From positions 102,860,462 through 102,924,461 of the forward strand of contig OY856188.1 of assembly GCA_963693315.1 (NCBI GenBank): a stretch of 64,000 bases of DNA, read 5' to 3'. A program made the position numbers and the translations under genes. Positions 11,058 to 22,274 of this stretch are shown here, piece after piece. This DNA is from Diogma glabrata. Lineage: Eukaryota; Arthropoda; Insecta; Diptera; Cylindrotomidae. Position 1 is the first letter of the stretch. Each line of letters opens with the position of its first letter. Under the pieces are notes generated by a model. That model ran no database searches, was not told the DNA's origin, and saw only the letters and a list, made by a program, of their open reading frames with translations.

Positions 11058-11998
11058 AATTTATGTTAATACAAAATCTTCAGTTTTTGTATGAGAAATG
11101 TTAAAAAACAATTTTAAAATGTAACTAGGAATTGTTAATAACATTTATAAAAGTATTATGTATAAACTGGTTAAAAATATTCAATAAATTAGTGTTAAAT
11201 CAATGTTTTTGGTTGCCAGTAGTGATGTTTAGTTACTGGAAAATTTTCAGTTTTGTGTATGAAAAGAGTCAAAAAACAGTTTAAACTAGTTAAATAATAA
11301 ACTAAACTACAAGTAAATAATAGTATTAATACAAGGGTATATATAAATTTGCTAAATATATTCAATAAATTTATGCTAAAGTCAATGTTTTTTGTTTATT
11401 TATAGTACACATTTTTTCCCAAAAAAAACTTGACATATGTGATCAGCTGATTTGTATTTCGAAAACCTTAAATAATTGTTATTTCTTGCAAATCAAGATC
11501 GTTTTGCGTTGTATTTAAATTGTTTTTAATAATATATTTGCATCATTATTGGTTTTGCAGTAAATTTTAATACATAATTACTGATTTCTAATTATCATTA
11601 GACAGATTATAGCGACGTAACGACAGATTACATACAGAAATATAACGACGTAACGACAGATTACATACAGCAATATAACATTGATTTTAACATAAATTTA
11701 TTGAATATATTTCACAAATTTAGACACACCACTTGTATTGATTTGTAGTTTAGTTTATTATTTAACTATTGTAAATCATTTTTGGGCATTTTTCATAAAT
11801 ACAACTGAAGATTTTCCAGTAACTAAACAACACTGCGGGCTACTAAAAACATCGATTTAACATAAATTTATGAAATATTTTTAACCAGTTTATACTTACT
11901 ACTTGTTTAAATGTAATTAACAATTCCTAGATAAATTTTTAGTTTATTTTTTAACACTTTTCATACAAAAACTGACGATTTTGTATTAACAAAAATTC
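11058..11998. repeat. Large palindrome, arms about 325 bp
   Basis: The arm 11058-11389 aligns along its whole length with the reverse complement of 11677-11998. Shared blocks include ACTAGGAATTGTTAAT, TATAAACTGGTTAAAAATAT, GTTTAGTTACTGGAAAAT and AATAATAAACTAAACTACAA. Each arm itself consists of two diverged direct copies of about 170-185 bp. The spacer holds a 33-bp tandem duplication. No coding content. It sits in the presumed first intron of the zinc-finger gene. Confidence 0.8.
11612..11675. repeat. 33-bp tandem duplication in palindrome loop
   Basis: CGACGTAACGACAGATTACA starts at 11613 and again at 11646, giving a 33-bp period with nearly identical units. Confidence 0.75.
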
Positions 11999-12214
11999 AC
12001 TTTTGGCCCCCGGCCTTAAAATCAACTATTTTATCTGTCAAAATATTTTAAGGAAAATACTCAATATCAATTAAACCATTATATCCGCGTATCTTATCGT
12101 CAGTTTATTTTCATTATGTTAATTAATATTGAAGCACCGCAGTTCTTTGATTCCGGATGATACAATTATGAAAGTGAGTAGTCGATCTGGAATAAACCAG
12201 CATGAAATGTCATC

Positions 12215-12325
12215 TACTAGTTGAATATCGGTTTAACTCAACAAACATGCTCATTGCTCAGTAAAGTCCTTACTAGTTGAATATCGGTTCAACTCAACAA
12301 ACATGCTCAGTCAAAGTGCTTATTG
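12215..12325. repeat. 56-bp tandem duplication
   Basis: ACTAGTTGAATATCGGTT starts at 12216 and again at 12272, and the following AACTCAACAAACATGCTCA is also repeated. Confidence 0.8.
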
Positions 12326-12539
12326 TTAGTTTTGAACTGAATGAGGATTAGCATTAAAATATTGATATTAATGCATATTGCATTGCCTAAAGCTCCAAGA
12401 GATGGTTAAACACTTCATTTGCCTCTAACTTGTTTACCTATAACAACACAATAACAGCGACCACTCTTTGTTATGTATATTATTGATGAGTTTGTTGATC
12501 ACAATCACATTATATGTAATAAAATATTGAAGTCCATAA

Positions 12540-12955
12540 TTTTAATGAATACTGAATACCGAATGAATACCTGCCTTAACGGATTCTACTACCACCTGTA
12601 TTGCATGGATCGTGAAGCCGAACCTTTCCTGACACCGAACTTGTTCCCAGCGAGTCCACCTTGTTCCTGGATGTGGTTCTCCAGTCTTTGGAGAAAAAGA
12701 CCTTCCAAAAATATTCTTATGGTGTCTAGCAGACCAATGGGCCTGTAGGATGGTGCTTGGTCTACCGGTTTTTGCCGTTTCCTTAACCACAGCAGCGTCT
12801 GCGTTTTCCACTCTTTCACCAAAGCGCACTAACTTAAACAAATGGGCCTTGGAGTATAATATTAGAAAACTGCTTAGTGACCTGGCTCAGAACATCGTTT
12901 GGCACCCCTTATAAGCCCGGGGCTTAGTTGTTCGTTAAGCTTTTTTCAGCTTCTG
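12540..12955 (-). pseudogene. R1-like LINE reverse transcriptase fragment
   Basis: On the minus strand, APGLIRGAKR (near 12920) is followed after stops by KEWKTQTLLWLRKRQKP, SYRPIGLLDT and LENHIQEQGGLAGNKFG, which match RT fingers of the R1 group. Frameshifts and stops are frequent, and the fragment ends at about 12540 before the palm motifs. Confidence 0.7.
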
Positions 12956-13038
12956 TTTCTAGACCAAACAGTCCATGCTTATTATTATTAAAGACAAACT
13001 TAATTTAAGGTTACATCTAACGACATTTTTTGTTACAG

Positions 13039-13259
13039 GACATTGAAGAACTTGAATGTGAGCTTTGTGCTAATAAATTAACGAATACTAAGTGTCTCAA
13101 CCAGCATACAAAAATATGCATACGGGAAAGAAGTCATACGAATGTTTCCATTGTAATGCAAAATATGCATGGAAATACACTTTTGTTAAACATATGAAAC
13201 TTCATCAAGAGCAGCCTACTACAGATTCAAATAAACCCAATATTGATAGTGCTGAAGTG
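13039..13259 (+). pseudogene. C2H2 zinc-finger exon with internal frameshift
   Basis: TTTTTTGTTACAG is a good acceptor before 13039, and GTAAGT at 13260 is a strong donor. In phase 0 the exon opens with finger 1 (CELCANKLTNTKCLNQH). The reading then shifts inside the inter-finger linker (HTGKKSYEC in the other frame), and finger 2 (CFHCNAKYAWKYTFVKHMKLH) has all four ligands. The exon is 221 bp, two more than a multiple of three, although entry and exit each fit phase 0 in their own frames. Either the exon is inactivated or the assembly has a 1-2 base error at about 13110. Confidence 0.75.
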
Positions 13260-13539
13260 GTAAGTAACAATTGAACTGTTTTATTAAAGTAGTCACATAG
13301 ACCACAGCTTTTTTTTTACTGAACATACCTCTTACAAAGCAGCGTTGGATGAATTCAGAATTATTAAGACATGCGCTAGTTATGGGACAATTTCTTGAAT
13401 GAGGAACATTGCTAGACTTCATCATAGCTCCATAGCTAGAATTATCACAAATATACACGAATAAACAATTGGTTCTCAAGGGACATGAAACGTTTTTTAT
13501 TTAAATGAGAGAGAATGCGTTATCTGATAGATGCTTGTA

Positions 13540-13895
13540 AAAACGCTTTTACCCACGCTGCACTACTGGATGATATCCTAAACAATAATTTGTCTGGTGC
13601 ACGGTACTTGCATCAGATACAACCTTAAACAACTCACCAATATCCTGAATACCTACTCTAACATTCTGAATAATTGGTTAAAACATAAAAATTGAAACTT
13701 TCCAGTGAAAAGTTCACTTCTACTCATTTCATCACATGAACGAAGGAGGTAAATACAACACTAAGCATCTGCATTTGCAACATACTAATTCCTACATTAC
13801 AAGAAACCGAGACTGTTCGGGGGTAACATTCGACCCACTGTTTAAATTCAATGCTCATGCCCAAGTGAACTTTAGACTTGTTTTTTATTTAATCA
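13540..13895 (+). pseudogene. Internally deleted Jockey-like LINE fragment
   Basis: LLDDILNNNLSG is followed directly by a segment reading LTNILNTYSNILNNWLKHKN, LKLSSEKF and GVTFDPLFKFNAHAQVN. In the complete relative on the minus strand (17586-18149) the corresponding segments are LLNDILYTNLPG and LPEMLNIYLNSLNEWF, LILSSEKS and GVTFDPLLWFNAHAQ. The palm region with the YAD box lies between them there and is deleted here. Confidence 0.7.
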
Positions 13896-13928
13896 AAGCG
13901 AAAATATTTTTGATGATTTGTTTATAAA

Positions 13929-14121
13929 ATACAATCAAAAAAATTAATTTCAGAGTTCAATACATTACGTTTAGTTTTCAACAGTTGTTTATTTTATTCT
14001 ATTAAGACTAATAACACACACAATTATGATTCTGAAAAAAAAAAAAACTAAACCTATATTTATAGGATAAAACAATTTATTTGATTGTATTGAACTCTGA
14101 AATTAATTGTTTTGATTGTAT
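13929..14121. mobile_element. MITE with 35-bp near-perfect inverted ends
   Basis: Arm 13929-13963 and arm 14087-14121 are reverse complements with a single mismatch (ATACAATCAAAA outside, CAGAGTTCAATAC inside). The interior is AT-rich and non-coding. Confidence 0.8.
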
Positions 14122-14332
14122 TCGCTATGATTATACATAAAACAATAAGTTCAAATTAATGCGCATGTCCCTCTACCGAATATTGAAAAAGGCAAAGACT
14201 ACTGTGGTGATTTCTCGAAAAAATTTGACGAAATTTTATGATATTTATTTTGGCAGCAATTTTTGTAAACTTTAGGATACTCGCGGTTAACAAATCAAGT
14301 ATGCTGGTTAAAATTTATTTCTTCTTAACTTA

Positions 14333-14586
14333 CGGTGCATGCACAATGTATGAGGTTTTTCCTCATGAGATTTGAGCAACTTTTTATTATTATTTTTTAA
14401 TAGAAATACAATACTTTAATATGTAGGTACCTCAATTTTCTACTAATCATGAGGAAAAAGTTAAGAAATTTTTAACTTTTTCATTGAGGAAAAAGTATTT
14501 CAAAAATAAATTTTTTTTTTCTCAAAATAAATTTTCATACAAACTTGGATCTCATGAGTAAAAGTATTTTCATTGTGCATGCTCTG
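14333..14586. mobile_element. MITE family B, copy 1
   Basis: Starts CGGTGCATGCACAATG and ends CATTGTGCATGCTCTG, imperfect inverted ends. Internal CTCATGAGAT occurs in both halves. It is followed after about 57 bp by a second copy in the same orientation (14644). Confidence 0.7.
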
Positions 14587-14643
14587 TTAGTATGTTTGAA
14601 AAAACATTTTTTAGAAATGAAAAAATAATTTTTTGTTAATTAA

Positions 14644-16242
14644 CGGTGCATGCACAATGTATGAGGTTTTTCTTCAAGAGATTTGAGCAACTTTTTATTA
14701 TTATTTTTTAATAGAAATACAATGCTTTAAAATGTAGGTAGCTCAATTCTTTAATAATCATGAGGAAAAAGTTACGAAATTTTTAACTTTTTCATTGAGG
14801 AAACATAGAAGAGCATGACATCTCTTCTGAGATGCCATTAAACATACAAGAAGAATGGCAAACGCTTCAATCAACCATTATAGCCGCAGCACCAACTACA
14901 ATCGGAAAACGACCACCGAAATCACACAACGAAGTGTGGTTTTCGTCCCAACCGCTCAACCACAGATCAATGTTTTACATTAAGGATGATTCTGGAAAAA
15001 TGTTGGGAGTACAACATCAGCATTCACCAGCTCTACGTTGATTTCAGGCAAGCATATGATAGTATCATCCGCGACAACCCCTGGTCCGCACTCATATGCC
15101 TTGGCATCCAAGAGAAACTTGTTTCTCTGTGCAAACTCACAACATCGGGATCAAATTGTAGAATAGTAATCGAGGGGTCAGTTTCTGATCATTTCGATAT
15201 AACATCAGGTGTTCGACAAGGTGATGCACTCGCGCCCATACTATTTAATTTGGCGCTGGAGTACGCGATAAGAAAAAGCCGAATTGAGACACAAAACTGC
15301 ATATATAACAAATCTAGTCAAGTGCTTGGCTACGCAGATGATATTGTGCTTCTCGGACGTAGAACAAGCGATATTAAGGATAGTCTCTCTCAGCTTGAAA
15401 GAAATGCTAAACGACTTGGATTATGCATCAACACCTGCAAAACCAAAGTGTTAACAACATCCAAGAACATACCTCCCGGAAATCTGGATACTGGCGACTA
15501 TGAAGTGGAACGCGTGGAAAACTTCAAATACCTCGGGTCTGTAATAACATCGTCAAATGACATGCAGGCAGATATCAAAGCCCGTGTCTCTGCCGCATAC
15601 AGAGTTTTCTACGCATACTCAAAACTTCTGCGATCAAAACATCTTTCGCGGTCGCGTAAACTCACACTTTACAAAGCATTAATTCGACCTGTGCTTACAT
15701 TTGGAAGTGAAAGCTGGACACTGACTTCCTCCGATTGTAGAATTCTATCAACTTTCGAGAGGAAAGTCATACGAACAATTTATGGTCCATGTAAAGTTGC
15801 TGAAAATCAGTATAGAATCCGAATGAATCACGAAATCAGACAGCTTCTTGGAGGCTGCGATGTAATCGGATTCATTAAATCCAACCGAATTAGATGGTTT
15901 GGTCATGTAGAAAGGGCTCCATTGGATAGAATGATGAAAAAAGCGTCCCAACAACAACCAGCTGGTGTTCGTCGAAGAGGAAGACCTAGACAACGCTGGC
16001 GTGATGACATCATCCAAGACCTTCGTGATATAGGATGTCGAAACTGGGGTCAACTGGTAATGGAACGAGATAATTGGAAGCTGATTGCACAGACGGCACA
16101 ATCCCTCCATGGGATGTAAACGCCAGAGAGAGAGAGAAATTGAGGAAAAAGTATTTCAAAAATAAATTTTTTTTTTCTCAAAATAAATTTTCATACAAAC
16201 TTGGATCTCATGAGTAAAATCATTTTCATTATGCATGCATTG
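14644..16242. mobile_element. MITE family B, copy 2, split by a LINE
   Basis: The left part (14644-14803) matches the first 160 bp of copy 1. The right part (16139-16242) matches its end from TTGAGGAAAAAGTATTTC to the terminal CATTATGCATGCATTG. The LINE at 14804-16138 fills the break, so the MITE was there first. Confidence 0.75.
14804..16138 (+). pseudogene. RTE-like LINE with internal deletion and target duplication
   Basis: ATTGAGGAAA at 14794-14803 is repeated at 16139-16148, a 10-bp target duplication. The element opens with a linker piece (SEMPLNIQEEWQTLQST) and jumps at about 14931 into the RT at CGFRPNRSTTDQCF. From 14935 the frame is open to the stop at 16117-16119: VDFRQAYDS, SGVRQGDALAPILFNLALEY, GYADDIV, GSESWTLT, FERKVIRTIYGP, RIRWFGHVERA and RGRPRQRW, ending LHGM. 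The copy ends with an AGAGAGAGAG tail. The RT half looks intact, but the endonuclease and part of the fingers are missing. The linker matches the copy at 57523, showing they belong to one family. Confidence 0.88.
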
Positions 16243-16689
16243 TTAGTTTCTTTCTTCTCTACTGAAAAAGTACTAAATTATTTAAAATTAGTTAAAGTTT
16301 TTTTATCTTATAAATAATTTGAAATGAAAATTGTTTTCAATGAATATATTATTTAATAAAATATATTCAACTAATATTAAAAACTTAAATTTGTTTAGCA
16401 TTTGTTAAACCGTTGTAAGAAGCAGTAACTTCAGAATTATTTGTGTTCATATGGAGGCTGATTTATTATTATTTATCTAAATGGAAGTTATAAGTAGAGT
16501 TTAAAAGAAACGACTGAAGATTTGAGAACACCTGAACTTGAAGGAGTCGAGTAATGCAGCAAAATCAAATAGCGAGAAAATACACAAGCGATAGATTGAA
16601 TTACTTTATAAATCAAGAATCTTCAAGATTTATATTTTGAACATATAAATCAGAAAATCACTAAATGTACATATAGTTGAGGATACTCA

Positions 16690-16790
16690 GCAAAATTATA
16701 AAACGAGAAATTACAAGTGTTATAATTGTGGACACGCAGCAAATCAATACGGCGGAAATCAAGAAGAATTGTTAAAAGAAGCTATACTAC
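16690..16790 (+). pseudogene. Possible gag zinc-knuckle remnant
   Basis: YKTRNYKCYNCGHAANQYGG resembles a CCHC knuckle, but spacing between the second Cys and His is short and the last Cys is replaced by Tyr. A short open tail follows. It could be a decayed LTR-element gag or chance. Confidence 0.3.
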
Positions 16791-16860
16791 TTTGATTAAA
16801 TTAGATTAAAAATCCACTAAATGTGAAAACATTTAGTTTTTTTTTTGTTTTTTTGTTTGT

Positions 16861-18690
16861 CTATTCTGTTGTTGTTGCTGTAGCAACGTTGGTAAAGTGC
16901 TACTCGATCGATTCCGTTTCTAAATTCAAAAGCTCTGCTAAACTGCCCGTGGGCGGTACCACAGATCCTTCTTCGACAGGTCCGTCGCATTCTCTGGACA
17001 TGTAAATAAGTGGTCAACATCATGTGGACTTCCTTCACATGCGGGACACCTAATATTCGTGACCAACCGGATCTTAGTTGAGCGAGTCAATTGGTTTTCT
17101 TCTGCAGCGACTTCTGGTGGTTTTTTATTTAGAACTCGATTATGAACATAGTTGTTTACTGTTTCTTCTACCGCCTTAGTGTGAAGCCTTTTTAAAACAC
17201 TTCTGTATGTAAGCTCATCGATACTTCTAGTTTTTGGATCTTCTCTAACATCGGTTTGAAAAAGCTTAGCAGTTTTTCTGGATGTCATTGCATGGATGTT
17301 GCTCTTTGTGCGAGGACCATATATATTGTTTAGATAGCATCTCATTGCGTTCACGGACTGGCAAAATATTACATTCTTCATGTAGGTGGTTTCTATGAGC
17401 CATAAGATGACATCCAGTGGCGGTTCTCAAAGCTGCGTTTTGTGAGGTTCGCATCTTCTTCCAGTGCGTATCAGAAACTTGTGTCCATATTGGTGCTGCA
17501 TAGTATAGGATGGGTCTACCTTTGGCTTTGTAAGGTATAATAATTGTGTTCTTGTCCTTGCCCCATAAACTTCCATCTAGCGCTTTCAGTGCATTCTTTC
17601 TTTGTTTCTGCTTTTCAGCCTCGTGTTTACCTGTTGTGCGTGTGCATTGAACCATAGCAGTGGATCGAATGTCACTCCCGGCAATGTCGGGTTTTTAGCT
17701 GTAGCAAGGAGCACGTTGTCAATGCGGATGTTAAGTTTTGTGTTCACTTCCTTCGTCCAAGTGGTGAAAAGTGTGGTAGTGGATTTTTCTGACGATAGTA
17801 TCAGCTTTCTGCTTCTAAACCATTCATTGAGGGAGTTAAGATATATGTTCAACATTTCTGGGAGTTGTTCCAGATTGCTTCCTGTGGCAAGGACCGTACA
17901 GTTGTCAGCATACGATTTGATGGTTATACCTTCTTGTGGAGTAGGTAAACTGCTTAGGTAGAGGTTAAACAGTGATGCAGAGAGAACTCCACCTTGTGGT
18001 ACATCTTTTCTGAGTGTTCTCGTTTTTGATTTCGTGTTTCTGAAATCCACGTATGTTTGGCGACCTCTCAAGTAGTTACACAACCATCGCTTTATTATGC
18101 CAGGCAAGTTGGTATACAGGATGTCATTTAGTAGGGCTACGCGCGACACTGTGTCAAACGCTTTTGATAGATCTAGTGCGACTAGGATTGTTTTTGCACA
18201 TGATTGTTTCTGGTTCAGACCATCACTGATTTGGTTTTGAATTTTGTGAAGAGCGGTGGATGTGCTGTGTTTCTTCCGGAAGCCATGCTGATGAGGAGCT
18301 AGGTGTTCGTGGTGTATATCGTGGGTGACAGGAGTGTTTCAATTAGTTTAGCGACAGATGAGAGAATGGAGATTGGCCTGTATGACTTTCCTTCGTCTTC
18401 AGGTTTGCCGGGTTTTAGAATAGGGCTTCTTTTAGCCGTCTTCCAATTATTCGGTATCTGGAGCGTATTTAATGATGTATTTAGTGTAGTGGGGAGGTAG
18501 TACACTCCCTTCGGTTCAATGTGTTTAAGCATGATAGCTGATATGTCGTCGGGTGCAATTGCTTTTGATGGTTTGATTTTTCTTATTGCTGTCTCAACTT
18601 CAACATTTGTAAAATTGATATTCTTAGTACTGTCATCTTTAAGTTTTCGGAAGTTTCTGAGGTCTGATCTAGACTCCTTCTCATGTTTAC
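16861..18690 (-). pseudogene. Jockey-like LINE ORF2: reverse transcriptase and C-terminal domain
   Basis: Reading leftwards: APDDISAIMLKHIEPKG (near 18530), SYRPISILSSVAKLIE, then after a frameshift near 18300 PHQHGFRKKHSTSTALH and LVALDLSKAFDTVSRVALL. The next frame gives VPQGGVLSASLFNLYLS and SYADN, where the usual YADD second Asp is Asn. Downstream are LNEWFRSRKLILSSEK and GVTFDPLLWFNAH. Further frameshifts lead to PILYYAAPIW and the terminal zinc-binding motif CPACEGSPHDVDHLFTCP near 17030-16980, then a stop at 16861-16863. An A-rich 3' tail (T-rich on the + strand at 16838-16858) follows. The YADN change and about four frameshifts indicate a dead copy. Confidence 0.85.
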
Positions 18691-19880
18691 TTAGCTTTTC
18701 TGAAACTGTGTATTAAACTTCGAGGCGTACTTTCTAGAGTTTTCTACAGGAATATCGTTGAAGGAGATCATGCAGTCATTTTCTGGTTTTCGAGAATGGG
18801 TTAACCCTTTTATAACTTTCCATAGACTTGGACCGAAGTTCGACTTACTCACTAGTTCTCTCCATTTGTTCCTCTTGTGGTCTATAACTAATTTATTTAT
18901 TTGCTGGTTCAGGTCTCTGATTCTAAGATCGGCTGGATCTGTTTTTCGGATGTCATCTCTAACTCTAAGCACGGCAATTGCAGATGCTTCTGGTGGGAAA
19001 TTAGGTTTCATAAATTGTATTCTTCCAGTCGGGATGTAGCGTGCTTTGGCTTTATTAAAAATATCTCTGAATATTTTCTCCCTAGAGGGGGTGTCAAGTG
19101 GTAAAATTAGTTTACTGAATTCATTTTCAGTAAAATTGGTAAAGTTTACCCAGTCAGCTTTGTTAAAATTGATGAATGTTTTATTCTCTGATTTTACTAG
19201 ATTGATGGAGCGACTTAATGTGATTACGATCGGCACATGATCTGATCCCAGTGCAGTTTCAGTACTCCACTCTGCTATCGGCATGAGTGACATGCTAGCA
19301 AGGGAGACATCTGGGGATGAAAAGCAGTTGCTTGTTACTCTAGTCGGTTGTTGTTCATTGAGAACTCCAAAGTTCGAGCCGTCGATTTGATCTGCAATAT
19401 TTTCGCCTCGCGCATCGATTTTCAGGTGAGAGTGCCATAGATCGTGGTGTGCGTTCACATCTTTGAGAATAAGACAATCGTTATTGCTAAGTAAATGTTC
19501 AATGTTATGTTCATAAGTCATAACCTGTATCACAGCTGTTCACTGGTGGTATGTAAATGTTGACTAGTGTTATCTCCGTGTTACCAGACTTTATTATAAT
19601 ACCCATTTGTTCAAGATGTACATCATTTGTTGCTGGTAGGGTGGTTGTACAGTAGATAATGGTTTATGTATGATAAAGGCAAGGCCACCACCTCTGTCCT
19701 TGTCTCTATCCAGTCTTGTAATTTCAAAATCACTAACACTGTAACAATTTTAGACTTATTATTTAATTTGTTCTCTTGGAGAACCGTGACTTGAATGTTA
19801 TTATTGCACATAAAGTTTATGATATCCCCTATCTTATTTGTTAGACCGTTGTAGTTAAGTTGCATTATTTTCACATCATT
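18691..19880 (-). pseudogene. Jockey-like LINE ORF2: endonuclease
   Basis: The N-terminal part (19874-19623) has MQLNYNGLTNKIGDII and VTVLQENKL, holding the conserved Asn and Glu. After a frame change the C-terminal half (19533 onward) gives DVNAHHDLWHS, FSSPDVSLAS and LGSDHVPI, the catalytic D/N and SDH motifs. The residue before DVNAHH is Lys where Gly is usual. The frame continues into the linker toward the RT until a stop at 18691. Gene order PHD, endonuclease, RT matches a full-length ORF2. Confidence 0.88.
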
Positions 19881-19982
19881 TGGAGCATCTGGATGTGTGT
19901 TTATACACCGTGTGTTTGACTGCGTGAATGTGTTAGTCTGTTGACTAGTTACTCGGCAGCATGGTGCTTTGAAAGTTCGATT

Positions 19983-20354
19983 CTATTGCTTGTGCGTATA
20001 TAGACCAGAGCACTTTTTGAGGTGACACCATTCTTTACAACCATTGCACGGGACGGATGTTGTGTTTGCCCTAAGAATTTTTTTACATACAGCACAATGC
20101 AATATTTTTGCTGTTGGTTCAGGATTTGTTTCGATGCCGGCCATTACGAGAAGAATCTGAAGCGGCGATTCCAGTGATAGCTGCTTTCTTATCAAAAAAA
20201 CGGAATGACGGAGATTGCACTTTTCGTCGAGATTGTTGTGATTATCCTTGGTCGAAAATTCTTTCGAGTACTTCTGGGTCGTAGACCCGACCATCTTGAG
20301 AAACGTTTGTCCATTCTCATTAGTATTAGTAGCTAGAAATTTTATGGTTTCCAC
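19983..20354 (-). pseudogene. LINE ORF2 N-terminus: degenerate 2A-like motif and PHD finger
   Basis: A 123-codon frame immediately upstream of the endonuclease. Residues 65-80 read a hydrophobic run followed by MAGIETNPEP, resembling the 2A consensus D-x-E-x-N-P-G-P. The Asp is Gly and the essential Gly is Glu; both changes are explained by one transition each. Residues 86-116 form a PHD-type zinc finger: C87, C90, C103, C106, H111 and C115 (CAVCKK, VPCNGCKEWCHLKKCSGL). A stop after HTKQ-type residues at 19983 separates it from the endonuclease by about 100 bp of damaged frame. 2A-like peptides near the N-terminus are known in several non-LTR families; activity here is unlikely. Confidence 0.7.
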
Positions 20355-20574
20355 TGTAGGTCATTTCATTTTCAAAATATAAACAATTAAATAGGTTTCG
20401 AATGTGAATAAAATTTATTTGATTGTTTGTAATTAATGGTACATAAAAATAAAATAAAATTCATTGTTTTTTTTTATTCGTTTTACTTGTTTTATCAATG
20501 AATTTTAAAATAATTCAATTTAAATTAATACATGTTACTCTGTCGAAAGGATGAAACGTTGTATTGGCTTCGTG

Positions 20575-22142
20575 TTATTTTTTTAACGGCGTTCATGCTC
20601 CATGTAGGAGCATTGCCAGGCTAATCAGCTTTGAATAATCACCACGGTCATTCGCAACAGCGACATAATTACCATGGCAGCCGATTTTTTAAAGGTCGTT
20701 TATTACGTCAGTCTCCCATTGTAGTCGTGGTCTACCTCGCGGTCGCCCACTCCCTGAGGCACTAACGTACATTTTTCTAATCATTCCAGACTGTGAATCG
20801 GCTCGTAGAACATGCCCAAACCAAGCAATCCTATTAGATCGGATTCAAATTATTATATCAGGACCCTCAAGAAGGTCTCTGATCTCAAAGTTATATCGGG
20901 TTCTATACTCTCCATCGTCTGTCTTAAGTGGACAAAAAATGTAGCGTAGGATCTTACGCTCAAATATAGATAAATGCGATTCGTCGTTTTGTGTAAGGGT
21001 CCACGTTTGTGACCCATACATCACGACCGGTCTTAACAATGTCTTGTATAACTTGAGCTTGGTGTTAGTTGATACATACGGTGATCCACGGAGAGGATCA
21101 ACTTTAATTAAGTAGAAAGTTCGTTTAACTGCAGCGATTAGAGCTTTTATATCTTTAATAATGCTGTTGTTTGAGTCAAGCATTGATCCCAAATATTTAA
21201 AAGATTCAACTCCCTCAATTCGTTCATCGCCGCACATCAAATCTTTCTTGCCAGCCTCTCTTGAAACATTCATATGTTTGGTTTTATTGTAATTAATTTG
21301 AAGACCAATTTTTCTAGCACGACTCTCAAGCGACTTGAAAGTCTCACTCATAACAGCTTCACTTCGACGGAGATTGACAACATCATCAGCGTATGCGATC
21401 ATCTGTACTGAGTTTATTGACAAGATATTGTTGCTAGTCAGTAGTTTCTTTTGATGGCACACATATTCCAAGGCTAAATTAAAAAGTATAGGAGAGATAG
21501 CATCACCTTGTCTTAAACCGGAGTCGACTTTAAAAAACTTTGATATTTCGTTCTCTACTCGTACACAGCATTGAGAGTTTTGTACTGTCATTTTGCATAA
21601 TGATACCAGTTTACCAGGGATTCCCATTGACACCAGAGCAGACCATAGAGTCTCTTGTTCGAGAGAGTCGTAGGCCTGCCTGAAATCAATGAAGAGTTCG
21701 TGCACAGGTATGTTGAACTCTCGGCACTTTTCCAAAATCATCCTTATCGAGAAAAGTGCAACGGTAGTACCCCGGCCACAATAATATTCTCCAAACAGTT
21801 GTTCAGCAAAAGTATTGATTTTTGATAGCAAAATGTAAGAAAAGATCTTATATGCTGTGTAGAGTAGAGCGATTCCTCTGTAGTTTGCACGTTGTAGGCG
21901 ATTACCTTTTTTATGGATTGGTATCAGCATAGCTGTGTTCCAGTCCTGTGGCATGGTTACAGTCCTCCAGATCATTTGAACAAGTTCAAACAATTTTAAG
22001 GATAGAGTTTCACCACCATGTACAATCATTTCGGATGTTATATCGTTGATACCAGGTGTTTTATTGCGTTTTAATTTTGACAGCGCCGCATCGAATTCCT
22101 CTTTGGTTGGTTCGTCTACATGTACCTTTGACGCACGAATAT
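20575..22142 (-). pseudogene. RTE-like LINE, 5'-truncated copy 2
   Basis: The closest relative of 2672-4246. From MIVHGGETLSL (22029) the frame is open for 394 codons through ANYRGIALL, FIDFRQAYDS, SGLRQGDAISPILFNLALEY, AYADDVV and GSQTWTLT to GPDIII. It then meets an in-frame TGA at 20845-20847, continues as RSNRIAWFGHVLRADSQSG and GRPRGRPRLQW, and meets a second stop (TAA in a changed A-run) before LHGA. A short deletion removes the FRR part of the CGFRRGRGTT motif. There are no frameshifts, so it is better preserved than copy 1. Upstream DEPTKEEFDAALSKLKRNKA is also present. Confidence 0.88.
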
Positions 22143-22274
22143 ACCTTTTCTTTTTTTGTTATTCTTTTTTTGTTACATGAATATACGTTTTTTTTGTTTT
22201 TCCTTCTCCGCTTATCATTCATAGTCGTTTGGCACCAAAATTTTTCCGAAATTCCGAGATGAAGCCCATTGCAA

